Of a DNA stretch of 19,927 nucleotides, positions 1 to 6,949 are shown piece after piece. A model generated the notes under the pieces. The model made no database searches. It worked only from the letters and a program-made list of their open reading frames with translations, and had not been told where the DNA came from. Position numbers and translations under genes: made by a program. How positions within the stretch are numbered: the first letter of the stretch is position 1; every line of letters starts with the position of its first letter. The DNA is from CAZGOM01 sp964542875. GTDB taxonomy: Bacteria; Planctomycetota; Phycisphaerae; Phycisphaerales; Phycisphaeraceae. The stretch spans positions 1 through 19,927 of the forward strand of contig CAZIWA010000106.1 of assembly GCA_964542875.1 (NCBI GenBank), given 5' to 3'.

Positions 1-54
1 GGCTGCCTCATGCTCACCACCCTCTACTTCGACATCGTCCGCCTCTTCAACTAA
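1..54 (+). CDS. C-terminal end of an unidentified protein (partial)
   Basis: The first 17 codons of the window are open in frame 1 and end in TAA at 52-54, giving the tail GCLMLTTLYFDIVRLFN. Codons end mostly in C, as in the real genes nearby, which supports a true gene end. The tail is hydrophobic and could be the last membrane helix of a membrane protein, but 17 residues are too few to name a family. A small hairpin followed by five T lies about 80 bases downstream and may end its transcript. Confidence 0.5.
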   Translation, partial: GCLMLTTLYFDIVRLFN

Positions 55-136
55 CCAACAAACAGCCTCTGTTTCCGTACCCTTGAAAGGGGCACGACAA
101 GGCAGCCCAGGGCAAACATGTACTCATGCGTCACCC

Positions 137-154
137 TGGGTTTAACCCATTTTT
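137..154 (+). terminator. Weak intrinsic terminator candidate
   Basis: TGGGT (137-141) and ACCCA (145-149) can pair around the 3-nt loop TTA, followed by TTTTT at 150-154. The stem is short, so this is only a candidate for the end of the transcript of the gene that stops at 54. Confidence 0.35.
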
Positions 155-300
155 AAGATGCTCTTGCCCGCATCAGCTTTCACAGCAACCAACCCGCCAC
201 CTCCCAACCCCGCCTGCTCCCCCATCCTTTCCCGACTCCGCTTTTTCGCCTCCTGACTTCGCGCTTTCGCGGTTAAAACCTGCCTCTTCCACCCATCCCC

Positions 301-337
301 AAAAACACAGCAGGCGTCCACAAAGGCCGCCTGCTGT
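301..337 (-). terminator. Intrinsic terminator of the pseudopilin gene
   Basis: A perfect 10-bp inverted repeat, ACAGCAGGCG at 307-316 and CGCCTGCTGT at 328-337, encloses an 11-nt loop. Read on the minus strand, the GC-rich stem is followed by GTTTTT (306-301). It lies about 80 bases past the stop codon of the minus-strand gene ending at 418, so it is oriented to end that transcript. Confidence 0.75.
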
Positions 338-417
338 CGTCGGAACCTGTTCGGGTTCACATTTAATTGAATCAAACAACCTGAATCACTCGGCTTCTTC
401 CGCCCTGCTCCCTCACC

Positions 418-1203
418 TCACTGCAACCCCGTGTTATCGCCGTACGCCCACAGCCACACGAAATTGGCCTCGCCGCCTTCCGTGATGTGCCGCCGGTTCG
501 TCTGTGTATGCCCATCCATGAAAAGCATATTGGCGGTGCTGTTGGGGTGCCGGAAACCATAATCCCATCCGTTGTACGCGACCGTGCCGCCGTCGATATC
601 CCAGGCAAAATAGACAAAATCCCAGCCCAGCGCGGGCACCCTTCCGTCCACCACCAGCGTGCCGTTGGCCGGCGTGGTGTTACGCGGATTGGAAAAACCC
701 TTGCGCGGCACACCATAGGAGTACTGCGAAATGCTCCAATTCAGACAGTACGAACTGCGAATGAACTCATTATCGAAGTTCGTTGAAAACCCATACCCGC
801 TGGCCGAATAGTCCACGCCCTTCTCATCCGGACAGCCAAACACCGAATACCTCGGATAGTTCGCCCACGCCCAGTCCGTCGCATGCGGGCCCGCATACTG
901 CGGCGCGCCGAAATACCCGCAACCGCCGAGAATCGTGTTGAAATTACCCGTCCCTGTCCCGTTGGGCGGGATGTAATCCCTGAAGTCCGTCGCATACGCC
1001 ACAAACCCCAGATACTGCTGCTTGGTATTGGTCGCGCAAACCGACGCCCGCGCCACCTTTCGGGAGGCACCCAGCGACGGCAAAAGCATCGCCACCAGCA
1101 CACCCACGATTGAAATCACCACCAGCAGTTCAACGAGGCTGAAACCCGTCATCCTCTTGCCGGCCCGACCTGCTTCCGCACACATTGAGTGACCGTAGAA
1201 CAT
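418..1203 (-). CDS. Type II secretion / type IV pilus-like pseudopilin (DUF1559-like)
   Basis: Encodes a 261-residue prepilin-like protein. The leader ends in GKRMTG and is followed by FSLVELLVVISIVGVLVAML, a class III signal: prepilin peptidase would cut after Gly20 and methylate Phe21, and Glu25 is the conserved +5 glutamate. The hydrophobic helix (about 21-43) anchors the protein in the membrane and packs it into a pseudopilus. The C-terminal part holds RHPNSTANMLFMDGH, matching the H-X9-DG signature of planctomycete and related pseudopilins but with ten residues between His and DG. Start choice: ATG at 1203 has AAGGAG eight bases upstream; an open frame continues to 1287 but without such a site, and ATG at 1152 would leave only a three-residue leader. 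PVC genomes carry many such paralogs, usually of unknown cargo. An intrinsic terminator follows at 301-337. Confidence 0.88.
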   Translation of the reverse strand: MFYGHSMCAEAGRAGKRMTGFSLVELLVVISIVGVLVAMLLPSLGASRKVARASVCATNTKQQYLGFVAYATDFRDYIPPNGTGTGNFNTILGGCGYFGAPQYAGPHATDWAWANYPRYSVFGCPDEKGVDYSASGYGFSTNFDNEFIRSSYCLNWSISQYSYGVPRKGFSNPRNTTPANGTLVVDGRVPALGWDFVYFAWDIDGGTVAYNGWDYGFRHPNSTANMLFMDGHTQTNRRHITEGGEANFVWLWAYGDNTGLQ

Positions 1204-1553
1204 GGCTCTCTCTCCTTCGTAGCAGACACAACTTTCCCCATTGGGCACAAGACATGGCAACGCGTATTTCGCGCGTATCGTTCTCACTTTTTATCTACTG
1301 GCTGACCCGAAAAATCCCCCTTGGGCCAGTAACGAGATGTCGGACGTATCAGGAAAAACCTGATTGAACTCAGGACCAGAACGTCCTGTTAATCCGATAT
1401 TAATCCCGCGCATACTCCGCCGCAATAGATATTTCACCAGTATTCGTGAGCCAAATCGACATGACTTGAGCCGTCAAGCTATGGCCGCTCAGCCCCTTTC
1501 CGGTCAAAGTAATAAACCTCGCAAGGTTCCCCTCAACTCAAGGAATGACCGCC
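1204..1553. other. Divergent promoter region with several small hairpins
   Basis: This 350-base gap lies between the divergently transcribed pseudopilin and PhyH genes, so both promoters should be here; I cannot place a convincing -35/-10 pair. It is more AT-rich in the middle (about 1285-1460). Short inverted repeats include TACTGGC (1296-1302) with GCCAGTA (1325-1331), CAGGAC (1371-1376) with GTCCTG (1383-1388), CTTGA (1465-1469) with TCAAG (1474-1478), and AACCT-cgca-AGGTT (1515-1528) just before the PhyH ribosome binding site. None alone proves a riboswitch or operator. Confidence 0.5.
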
Positions 1554-2411
1554 ATGCTCTCCAGCGCACAAGTTCAGGAATTCACTGAAAAAGGCTATTT
1601 GCTCGGCTCCAAAATCCTCGACGCAGGCCAGGTCAAGCAGCTCCAGGACGACCTCATGCGTGTCATCGCCGACAAAGGCAAGGCCGGTGTCCGCCAGCCC
1701 GCCTTGAACCGCAACATGCTCGGCAACGACAACACCCCCGTCTTCCAGATCGTCAACATCTGGCACGCCACCGACGCCTTCCGCGCCCTCCTTTCAAACC
1801 CCATTCTTGTTCAGGAAGTCGCCCAGATCACCCACGCCAAACAGCTCCGTGTGTGGCACGACCAGATCCAATACAAGCCCGCAGGCAACGGCGGACCCAC
1901 CATGTGGCACCAGGATTCTCCCCTCTGGCCCCCCGTCATGCCCATCGACGAGCAAGTCACCGCCTGGGTCGCCCTTGACGATGTCGACGAAGAAAACGGC
2001 TGCATGAGCATGGTCCCCGGCTCCCACAAATGGGGCTCCGCCATGGACGCCTTCCGCGGCCTCACCGACTTCAAGGCCCTCACCCGGGAATACCAGGGCC
2101 ATCAGGTCACCGTCGAGCCCCGCCCCGTCGCCGCCGGGCAGGTTCACTACCACCACGGCCTCGCCTGGCACGGCTCGCCCGCCAACCGCTCCGGCCGCCC
2201 CCGCCGCGCCATCGCCGTCCACTTCATGACCGAAAAAACCGTCTACCGCGGCCCCCAGGCCCGCCACCCCATCGACTGCTACATCACCGCCCAGGCGGGC
2301 GAACAGATCAACGGCATCCACTTCCCCCTGGTCTTCGACAACGGCAAAGCCGTCCTCGCTGAAGAACTCCCCACCGCCGAAGCCCTCGACGCCGAAGCCA
2401 AAATGTATTGA
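1554..2411 (+). CDS. Phytanoyl-CoA dioxygenase (PhyH) family oxygenase
   Basis: A 285-residue non-heme Fe(II)/2-oxoglutarate-dependent oxygenase of the PhyH family, which hydroxylates small molecules or CoA thioesters using O2 and 2-oxoglutarate. The iron triad is visible: the HxD in MWHQDSPLWPP (His119, Asp121) and a distal His in GLAWHGSPANRSGRPRRA (His206). Arg217, eleven residues later, should bind the 2-oxoglutarate carboxylate. ENGCMSMVPGSH (about 147-158) is the usual strand between them. Start choice: AAGGA at 1540-1544 sits nine bases before ATG 1554, whereas ATG 1545 would touch the Shine-Dalgarno. No signal peptide is seen, so it is cytoplasmic. It stands alone with its own terminator, so the substrate cannot be told from context; planctomycetes have many PhyH paralogs. 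Confidence 0.9.
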   Translation: MLSSAQVQEFTEKGYLLGSKILDAGQVKQLQDDLMRVIADKGKAGVRQPALNRNMLGNDNTPVFQIVNIWHATDAFRALLSNPILVQEVAQITHAKQLRVWHDQIQYKPAGNGGPTMWHQDSPLWPPVMPIDEQVTAWVALDDVDEENGCMSMVPGSHKWGSAMDAFRGLTDFKALTREYQGHQVTVEPRPVAAGQVHYHHGLAWHGSPANRSGRPRRAIAVHFMTEKTVYRGPQARHPIDCYITAQAGEQINGIHFPLVFDNGKAVLAEELPTAEALDAEAKMY

Positions 2412-2438
2412 TCTTTAACACCCCCGATCCAACCACCT

Positions 2439-2467
2439 AAAGGCTGGCCCCATCAGGGCCAGCCTTT
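2439..2467 (+). terminator. Intrinsic terminator of the PhyH gene
   Basis: A perfect 12-bp inverted repeat (AAAGGCTGGCCC at 2439-2450, GGGCCAGCCTTT at 2456-2467) with the 5-nt loop CATCA and a T run at its 3' side, 27 bases after the stop codon. The arms carry A and T at their ends, so it could act in both directions. Confidence 0.9.
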
Positions 2468-2519
2468 TCATTCGACATCCGCAAAAAACTAATCTCCTCT
2501 TAAAATCCCCTCTTTCTTA

Positions 2520-2547
2520 CTTATCCCTTTTACCTTGTACCTTTCTT
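2520..2547. repeat. Four tandem degenerate heptamers
   Basis: Four contiguous 7-nt units, CTTATCC, CTTTTAC, CTTGTAC and CTTTCTT, lie inside a pyrimidine-rich tract between the PhyH terminator and the next gene. On the other strand they read as GTACAAG-like units. They share the 7-nt period, but not the sequence, of the arrays in the right half of the window. Confidence 0.55.
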
Positions 2548-2625
2548 CCCTCGGGAACTCCTCTCAACCCCACAAGTCCAATACAATTGCCGCATCTTCG
2601 AGAGTCGGATTCGTACGGGAAAACA

Positions 2626-4377
2626 ATGGGAGAACGTCTAGCCTGGGCCGTCATCTTTTCCTGGCTCGTGCTCGCCTGGGTTCAGGCGCAGCTCCCGGAC
2701 GCTCCACCGCCCAAAACGCCTGCAACCCAAACAGCCGCCTCCCCCTCCCCCGCACTTCTCCCCGCGGCCACCCCCGTTCCCACCCCCCAGGTCGCGGAAA
2801 AACCAGTCCCCTCCACCGCCCCTGAACCACCCCAGGCCGCCACATCCGCGCCGACCTCAATACCTTCCGGCCACGAAGAGCTTGCCCAGCTCGCCCAGAA
2901 AGAAACCAACCCCTACCTCAAGGCCACTCTTTATCTCCAGGCCCAGGAAATCCTCGCTCAGCGCCAAGGCTCCGAGGCTGTCCGCTCCGAATACTTCAGC
3001 AAGGCCATGACCGACGCGCAGGAATCCCCCCTCGCCGCCGAGGCGTGCATCGGCTACCTCGACATGGTGCTCGACCGTCCCAACCCCGGCCACCCCACCC
3101 AGCTCGTCGACAGGCTCACCACCCTCATCAAAAAACACGGCATCGGCCCCGGCATGATCGACGCTGCCCGCGTCCAACACATCATCGGCCGCCTCCAGAC
3201 CCAATACACCAGCGAAGCCAAAAAACTCCAGGCCCTTCTCGACGCCCCTCAAGCTCCTCTCGCCCAGGCCAACGCTCAATCCGCCGACGCCGCTCCCGAA
3301 TCTGCCAAAACCCCGCCGCCCCCGGCCACCGCCATCGAGCGCGCCCTCCTCCTTAAAAACCCGCTCCGCTTTGAAGCCCTCGTCCCCGACCCGGGCAAAA
3401 CCCTCCCCATCAAGCTCACCCGCAAGAACCCATCCACCCTCACCGTCACCGAAACCCTCACCTGGGAAGTTCCCCAGGGCTCCGCGTGGACCCCTCAGCC
3501 CGCCACGCAGACCGTCACCTACCTCCCCGGCCAGAGCGTCGACGTCACCTTTGATCTTGCCGTCAGCCCCCGGCCCGATGCCGCCTACGCCCTCACGCCT
3601 CAGGTCACCAGCTCATTCACCGTCCAGGGGTCCGACAAGCCTATCGCCCAGCGCTCTGCGGCCCTCAGGGTCGACATGGCCCGTTATTACCAGAAGCTCA
3701 TGATCGCCTATGCCACCCGGGTGAGCAGTCCGCCGATTATCGATGGCAAGCTTGACGATTCCGCCTGGGCCGGCTGCCTCCCCGTCACCCATTTCATCAA
3801 GTACGATGGGACGGAAAAACTCCCCTACCCCACCGACATCCGCGTCGCCTGGGACGACCAGGCCATGTACGTCATGGCCCGCATCAACGAACCAGACCTC
3901 GCCGGCCTCTGGACCAAAGCCAGCACCCGCAACGGCGACGTCTGGACCGACGACAGCCTCGAAGTCTTCTTCGACTTCGACCCCATCACACGCGGCTTCG
4001 TCCAATTCATCGTCAGCGCCAACAACACCCCCTACGACGCCAACGCCAACAAGCTCCGCTGGGACACCCTCTGGACCTCCCAAACCGGGCGCGAAAAAGA
4101 CGCCTGGACCCTGGAAATGTCCCTCCCCTGGCGCGCCCTGGAAACCCCCGTCCCCAAAGTGGGCGACAAAATCGGCTTCCAACTCGTCCGCAACCGTGTC
4201 CGTCCAAACGGCGATCAGACCGCCCACTCCTTCTGGCAATGGTCCCCCACCTTCGCCCACTCCAACCTGGTCCCCAACCGTTTCGGCACCCTAGTCTTCA
4301 CCGCCGGCCCTCCGGGCTCCGCCACCACCACCGGCATCATCGGCGCCTCAAACCCCTCCGTCTCATCTGGACGGTAA
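2626..4377 (+). CDS. Secreted protein with C-terminal CBM9-like domain
   Basis: A 583-residue protein with an N-terminal hydrophobic signal segment (about 5-20, ending AWVQAQ), then a Pro/Ala/Thr-rich linker (23-82). A helical, TPR-like region follows (83-215; for example ATLYLQAQEILAQRQGSEAV). After a second Pro-rich hinge (about 225-236) comes a beta-rich Ig-like stretch (about 250-350). The last 195 residues (about 366-558) resemble a family 9 carbohydrate-binding-like domain: PPIIDGKLDDSAW, VAWDDQAMYVMARINEPD, DDSLEVFFDFDP, WTLEMSLPW and the closing NRFGTLVF strand are typical of that fold. It is probably exported and binds polysaccharide or another surface ligand; no catalytic domain is seen. 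Start: ATG 2626 gives a good signal peptide and has CGGGA five bases before it; a TTG start at 2587 would add 13 charged residues before the signal. Confidence 0.82.
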   Translation: MGERLAWAVIFSWLVLAWVQAQLPDAPPPKTPATQTAASPSPALLPAATPVPTPQVAEKPVPSTAPEPPQAATSAPTSIPSGHEELAQLAQKETNPYLKATLYLQAQEILAQRQGSEAVRSEYFSKAMTDAQESPLAAEACIGYLDMVLDRPNPGHPTQLVDRLTTLIKKHGIGPGMIDAARVQHIIGRLQTQYTSEAKKLQALLDAPQAPLAQANAQSADAAPESAKTPPPPATAIERALLLKNPLRFEALVPDPGKTLPIKLTRKNPSTLTVTETLTWEVPQGSAWTPQPATQTVTYLPGQSVDVTFDLAVSPRPDAAYALTPQVTSSFTVQGSDKPIAQRSAALRVDMARYYQKLMIAYATRVSSPPIIDGKLDDSAWAGCLPVTHFIKYDGTEKLPYPTDIRVAWDDQAMYVMARINEPDLAGLWTKASTRNGDVWTDDSLEVFFDFDPITRGFVQFIVSANNTPYDANANKLRWDTLWTSQTGREKDAWTLEMSLPWRALETPVPKVGDKIGFQLVRNRVRPNGDQTAHSFWQWSPTFAHSNLVPNRFGTLVFTAGPPGSATTTGIIGASNPSVSSGR

Positions 4378-4473
4378 TCAGCCCCAATCTCTCAAATCTC
4401 ATGGCCCTTCTGCATACCATGCTCTCGCCCGCGTGAGCATGTCTTACACGCGCCAACAAAACCCTTCCCCCAC

Positions 4474-5091
4474 TCACTCCGCCCCACTCTCTCGCCCGGT
4501 CTTCACCGAAAACAGCACCCCCGACACCAGCCCCGCCGCCAGCAGACAAAACGCACCCGCGCCCACCGACCGTTCCGACAGCTTGTGCAGGCCATCAAAC
4601 CGCACCCGCGCTTCCTTGCGTGCCTCCACGGTCAACTCCGGGTTATACATCGTCTGCCGCTCCTGCCACATCCTGGGCCCGATGTATCCCACGCTGGCGG
4701 CCAGCGCCAGCATCGGCACAAACAGCAGCACCATGCGCGCCAGGTTCAGTTTCGGCCGCCGCTTGAGCATTGGCATCATCGTCTTGTGCTGAATCGCCAT
4801 CGTCACCAGCACCACGCCCGCGCAGATGAATTGAAGCACCATCAATCCCTGAATCACATTCCCCACGATCAGCCCCGCCAGAATGTTGGCGGCCTGCCCG
4901 TTGAGTTCCGGCGTGTTGTACTCCGGCTGCAGCAAAACCGGCCCCGCTGCGCGTGACGTCTTGAAAGTGATCGCCGCCGCCACCGCCAGCATCACCAGGC
5001 CGCCCAGCCACACACCCAGGCCAAGCCAATAGCTTGCCTGCACCAGCCCGGCCAGCACGCCGCAATCACAACGCTTTTTTTCGGTTTCCAT
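4474..5091 (-). CDS. DUF4149-like four-helix membrane protein
   Basis: A 205-residue membrane protein with four predicted helices at about 13-42, 69-100, 118-137 and 174-196. The ARVRFDGLHKLSERSVG segment before the last helix is the recognisable mark of the DUF4149/TMEM205-like family, whose function is not known. It starts only 10 bases after the moaE stop codon on the same strand, so the two are probably co-transcribed; no clear Shine-Dalgarno is seen before its ATG, suggesting translational coupling. It converges with the CBM9-like gene, and the 96-base gap holds an inverted repeat (CATGCTC 4418-4424, GAGCATG 4435-4441) without a T run. Confidence 0.75.
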   Translation of the reverse strand: METEKKRCDCGVLAGLVQASYWLGLGVWLGGLVMLAVAAAITFKTSRAAGPVLLQPEYNTPELNGQAANILAGLIVGNVIQGLMVLQFICAGVVLVTMAIQHKTMMPMLKRRPKLNLARMVLLFVPMLALAASVGYIGPRMWQERQTMYNPELTVEARKEARVRFDGLHKLSERSVGAGAFCLLAAGLVSGVLFSVKTGRESGAE

Positions 5092-5101
5092 CCGGAAGAT
5101 T

Positions 5102-5557
5102 TTAAACTTCCACCGGCGTCCCGGGGACGAACGTTTCGCCGCACTCCCAGGTCTCCCGCTTCCACACCGGCAGCTCCCGCTTAAGCCGATCGATCAAATA
5201 CCTGCACGCTTCAAACGCCTCCCCACGGTGAGGCGAAGCCACCTGAATCACCACGCTCGCTTGGCCAAGCGGCACCGCTCCCGAGGCATGCACCACCCGC
5301 ACCATCTTGATCCCCCACTTCGCAGCCGCATCTTGCGCCATCTTTTCCAGTAGCTTCACCGCCATCGGCCGATACACCTCGTATTCGAGCTTCACCAGCT
5401 TTCCAAACTGCACATGCGCATCCGCACGCGTGCGCCCCAGAAATACAGCCTCCCCCCCGCACGATGCGGGAAAGTCCAGCGTTACAAAATCCACCGGACC
5501 ATCCTGAATGCCGGCATCGATCACACAACCGCCATTTTCTGCGCCGCCTTGTGCCAT
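5102..5557 (-). CDS. moaE: Molybdopterin synthase catalytic subunit MoaE
   Basis: The 151-residue product matches MoaE, which with thiocarboxylated MoaD inserts two sulfurs into precursor Z (cPMP) to make molybdopterin in the cytoplasm. Visible signatures are VFLGRTRADAH (Arg44 matching the family's GxVR arginine), KLEYEVYRPMA, SPHRGEAFEACRYLIDRLK and ELPVWKRE. The two active-site lysines, seven apart in the family, are Lys126 (DRLK) and Lys133 (VWK). One deviation is HASG at 90-93, where many homologs have HRxG. An N-terminal extension of about 25 residues is unusual but modest. No moaD, moaA, moaC or molybdoenzyme gene is in the window. It heads a two-gene unit with the DUF4149 gene 10 bases downstream. 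The ATG at 5557 has only a weak ribosome binding site. Confidence 0.9.
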   Translation of the reverse strand: MAQGGAENGGCVIDAGIQDGPVDFVTLDFPASCGGEAVFLGRTRADAHVQFGKLVKLEYEVYRPMAVKLLEKMAQDAAAKWGIKMVRVVHASGAVPLGQASVVIQVASPHRGEAFEACRYLIDRLKRELPVWKRETWECGETFVPGTPVEV

Positions 5558-5630
5558 GCACCGGATTTTACGCCCTGCGCACGAAATCTGCGCGCGTTTT
5601 CCTCACCCGGAATCCGTAGCCACCTTCCCC

Positions 5631-5654
5631 ATTTGGATAGAATTCACGCCAAAT
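5631..5654. promoter_or_regulatory. Palindrome over a -10-like box between moaE and the J-domain gene
   Basis: ATTTGG (5631-5636) and CCAAAT (5649-5654) form a perfect 6-bp inverted repeat with a 12-base spacer that contains TAGAAT (5638-5643), a near-consensus -10 box for the + strand. It lies in the only divergent gap between moaE and the J-domain gene, so it could be an operator for either. No good -35 box was found, so this is a candidate only. Confidence 0.3.
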
Positions 5655-5715
5655 CGCGTATGCTCCCGCCGTCCGGATCCGCCGCCGATCTTCAACCAAC
5701 CCATTGAGCACCGCC

Positions 5716-6861
5716 ATGGCCGACAGCCCAAAAGACTTGTTCAATGCAGACCCGTCCCGCAAAAGCCTTATTCTGGGCACCAAATCCCGCTCTTCCCTCA
5801 CCAAGGCCCAGCAGACATTCAACCGTCTGGTGAAGAAAATCGAAAAGCTTCACGCACAGATTCGCGACCAGACATCGCGCCTGAACGAGACTCTCGCGTT
5901 CTCTGAAGAACACATCCGCCCGCTTGAGTCGGGCATTCTGGCTTACCGCAAGGAGCTGGTGCTGACTCTCGCGCCATTTCTTGCGCCCGGGAAGCTCAAG
6001 AAAGACGAATGCAAAATCCTCCGTTACGTTCTGGAAAACCAGTTGGCTAGCATCGTGTCCGAGGAAGGCTCTCTCCCCCAGGACATGCAATCGGCTTTTG
6101 AAAAAGTCCACGGCATCACTTTCGAACAAGCCATGCGCAATGAAATGGAGTCCACTCAATCTGAAATGAAGGAGATGTTCGAGGCTTTCGGCATTGATGT
6201 CGACCTAAGCGGTCTGCGCCCGGACATGTCACAGGAGGAAATGGCCACCGAAGCCGCCCGGATCACCGCCCGCCTCAAAGCGGAACATGACCGCCTTGGC
6301 GACGAGCCCGAGCCCGAACCTCGACCCAGAAAAAAAGCGTCCACCACCAGGCAGGAGCAAGAACGCCAGAAGGAAGAAGCACGCAAAACCAGCCTCTCGA
6401 AAATCTACCGTGACCTCGCCCGTGTGCTCCATCCCGATCTTGAGCCTGATGATTCCATCAGGCCGCAAAAAGTCCAGCTCATGTCTCGCCTCACCGCCGC
6501 CTACCGTGAAAACGACCTTCACACGCTCTTGAAACTGGAGTTGGAATGGCTCACCCGCGAGGAGGGCGATCTGAGCCGGATGACCGACGAAAAGCTGGGC
6601 ATCTACAACAGGGTGCTTGAAGAACAAGCCAGGGAACTCCAGACCCAACTGCAGGAACTTCCGCTGCAGCCGCAATATCGCAACATCGTAAGACAGCTCA
6701 GCACGACAAAGTTTCAGATACTGACGGACCCCAGACAAGAACTCCAGGAGCTAAGCGCCATGCTCAGCTACATGGAGCAGATCGTGCTGCGTCTACGCAA
6801 AGGCATGGCTCTGGGCGAAATTCGCCAGATCGTCCGGGACTACCGCGCCAGTAACCGATAG
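5716..6861 (+). CDS. J-domain (DnaJ-like) protein with coiled-coil region
   Basis: A 381-residue cytoplasmic protein. An N-terminal helical part (about 25-85, LTKAQQTFNRLVKKIEKLHA) looks like a coiled coil; a charged linker (195-225, EPEPEPRPRKK) leads to an internal J domain. There SLSKIYRDLARVLHPDLEPDD holds the HPD triad at 239-241 and QLMSRLTAAYRENDLHTLLKLE the following helices. J domains stimulate the ATPase of an Hsp70 partner (DnaK). The rest (about 285-381) is again helical. It lacks the Gly/Phe region and zinc finger of DnaJ, so it is a specialised co-chaperone with unknown client. Start: ATG 5716 is preferred to TTG 5704; neither has a strong Shine-Dalgarno. Codon third positions look less C-biased than in neighbouring genes, which may hint at transfer; I did not compute this. 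Confidence 0.82.
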   Translation: MADSPKDLFNADPSRKSLILGTKSRSSLTKAQQTFNRLVKKIEKLHAQIRDQTSRLNETLAFSEEHIRPLESGILAYRKELVLTLAPFLAPGKLKKDECKILRYVLENQLASIVSEEGSLPQDMQSAFEKVHGITFEQAMRNEMESTQSEMKEMFEAFGIDVDLSGLRPDMSQEEMATEAARITARLKAEHDRLGDEPEPEPRPRKKASTTRQEQERQKEEARKTSLSKIYRDLARVLHPDLEPDDSIRPQKVQLMSRLTAAYRENDLHTLLKLELEWLTREEGDLSRMTDEKLGIYNRVLEEQARELQTQLQELPLQPQYRNIVRQLSTTKFQILTDPRQELQELSAMLSYMEQIVLRLRKGMALGEIRQIVRDYRASNR

Positions 6862-6949
6862 CCGCCAGATGAAGCAGCGCGGCCAGAAGCCCGGACGACA
6901 CGCAACGCCGTAAAAGTCATCGATCTCTAAAGCCCCGCCACACCCGTCA

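Larger units (their letters stand above)
55..417. other. Intergenic region between two converging gene ends
   Basis: This 363-base stretch separates the + gene ending at 54 from the - gene ending at 418. I see no convincing gene in it: the open frames are short, lack ribosome binding sites and have unnatural composition. It holds a weak +-strand terminator candidate (137-154) and a strong --strand terminator (301-337). A further inverted repeat, CCCAGGG at 106-112 with CCCTGGG at 134-140, surrounds the first of these. Confidence 0.6.

Noticed and set aside
4418..4441. CATGCTC/GAGCATG hairpin as a terminator for the convergent genes
   Set aside because: Only seven pairs and no T run on either strand, so it was not listed as a terminator.
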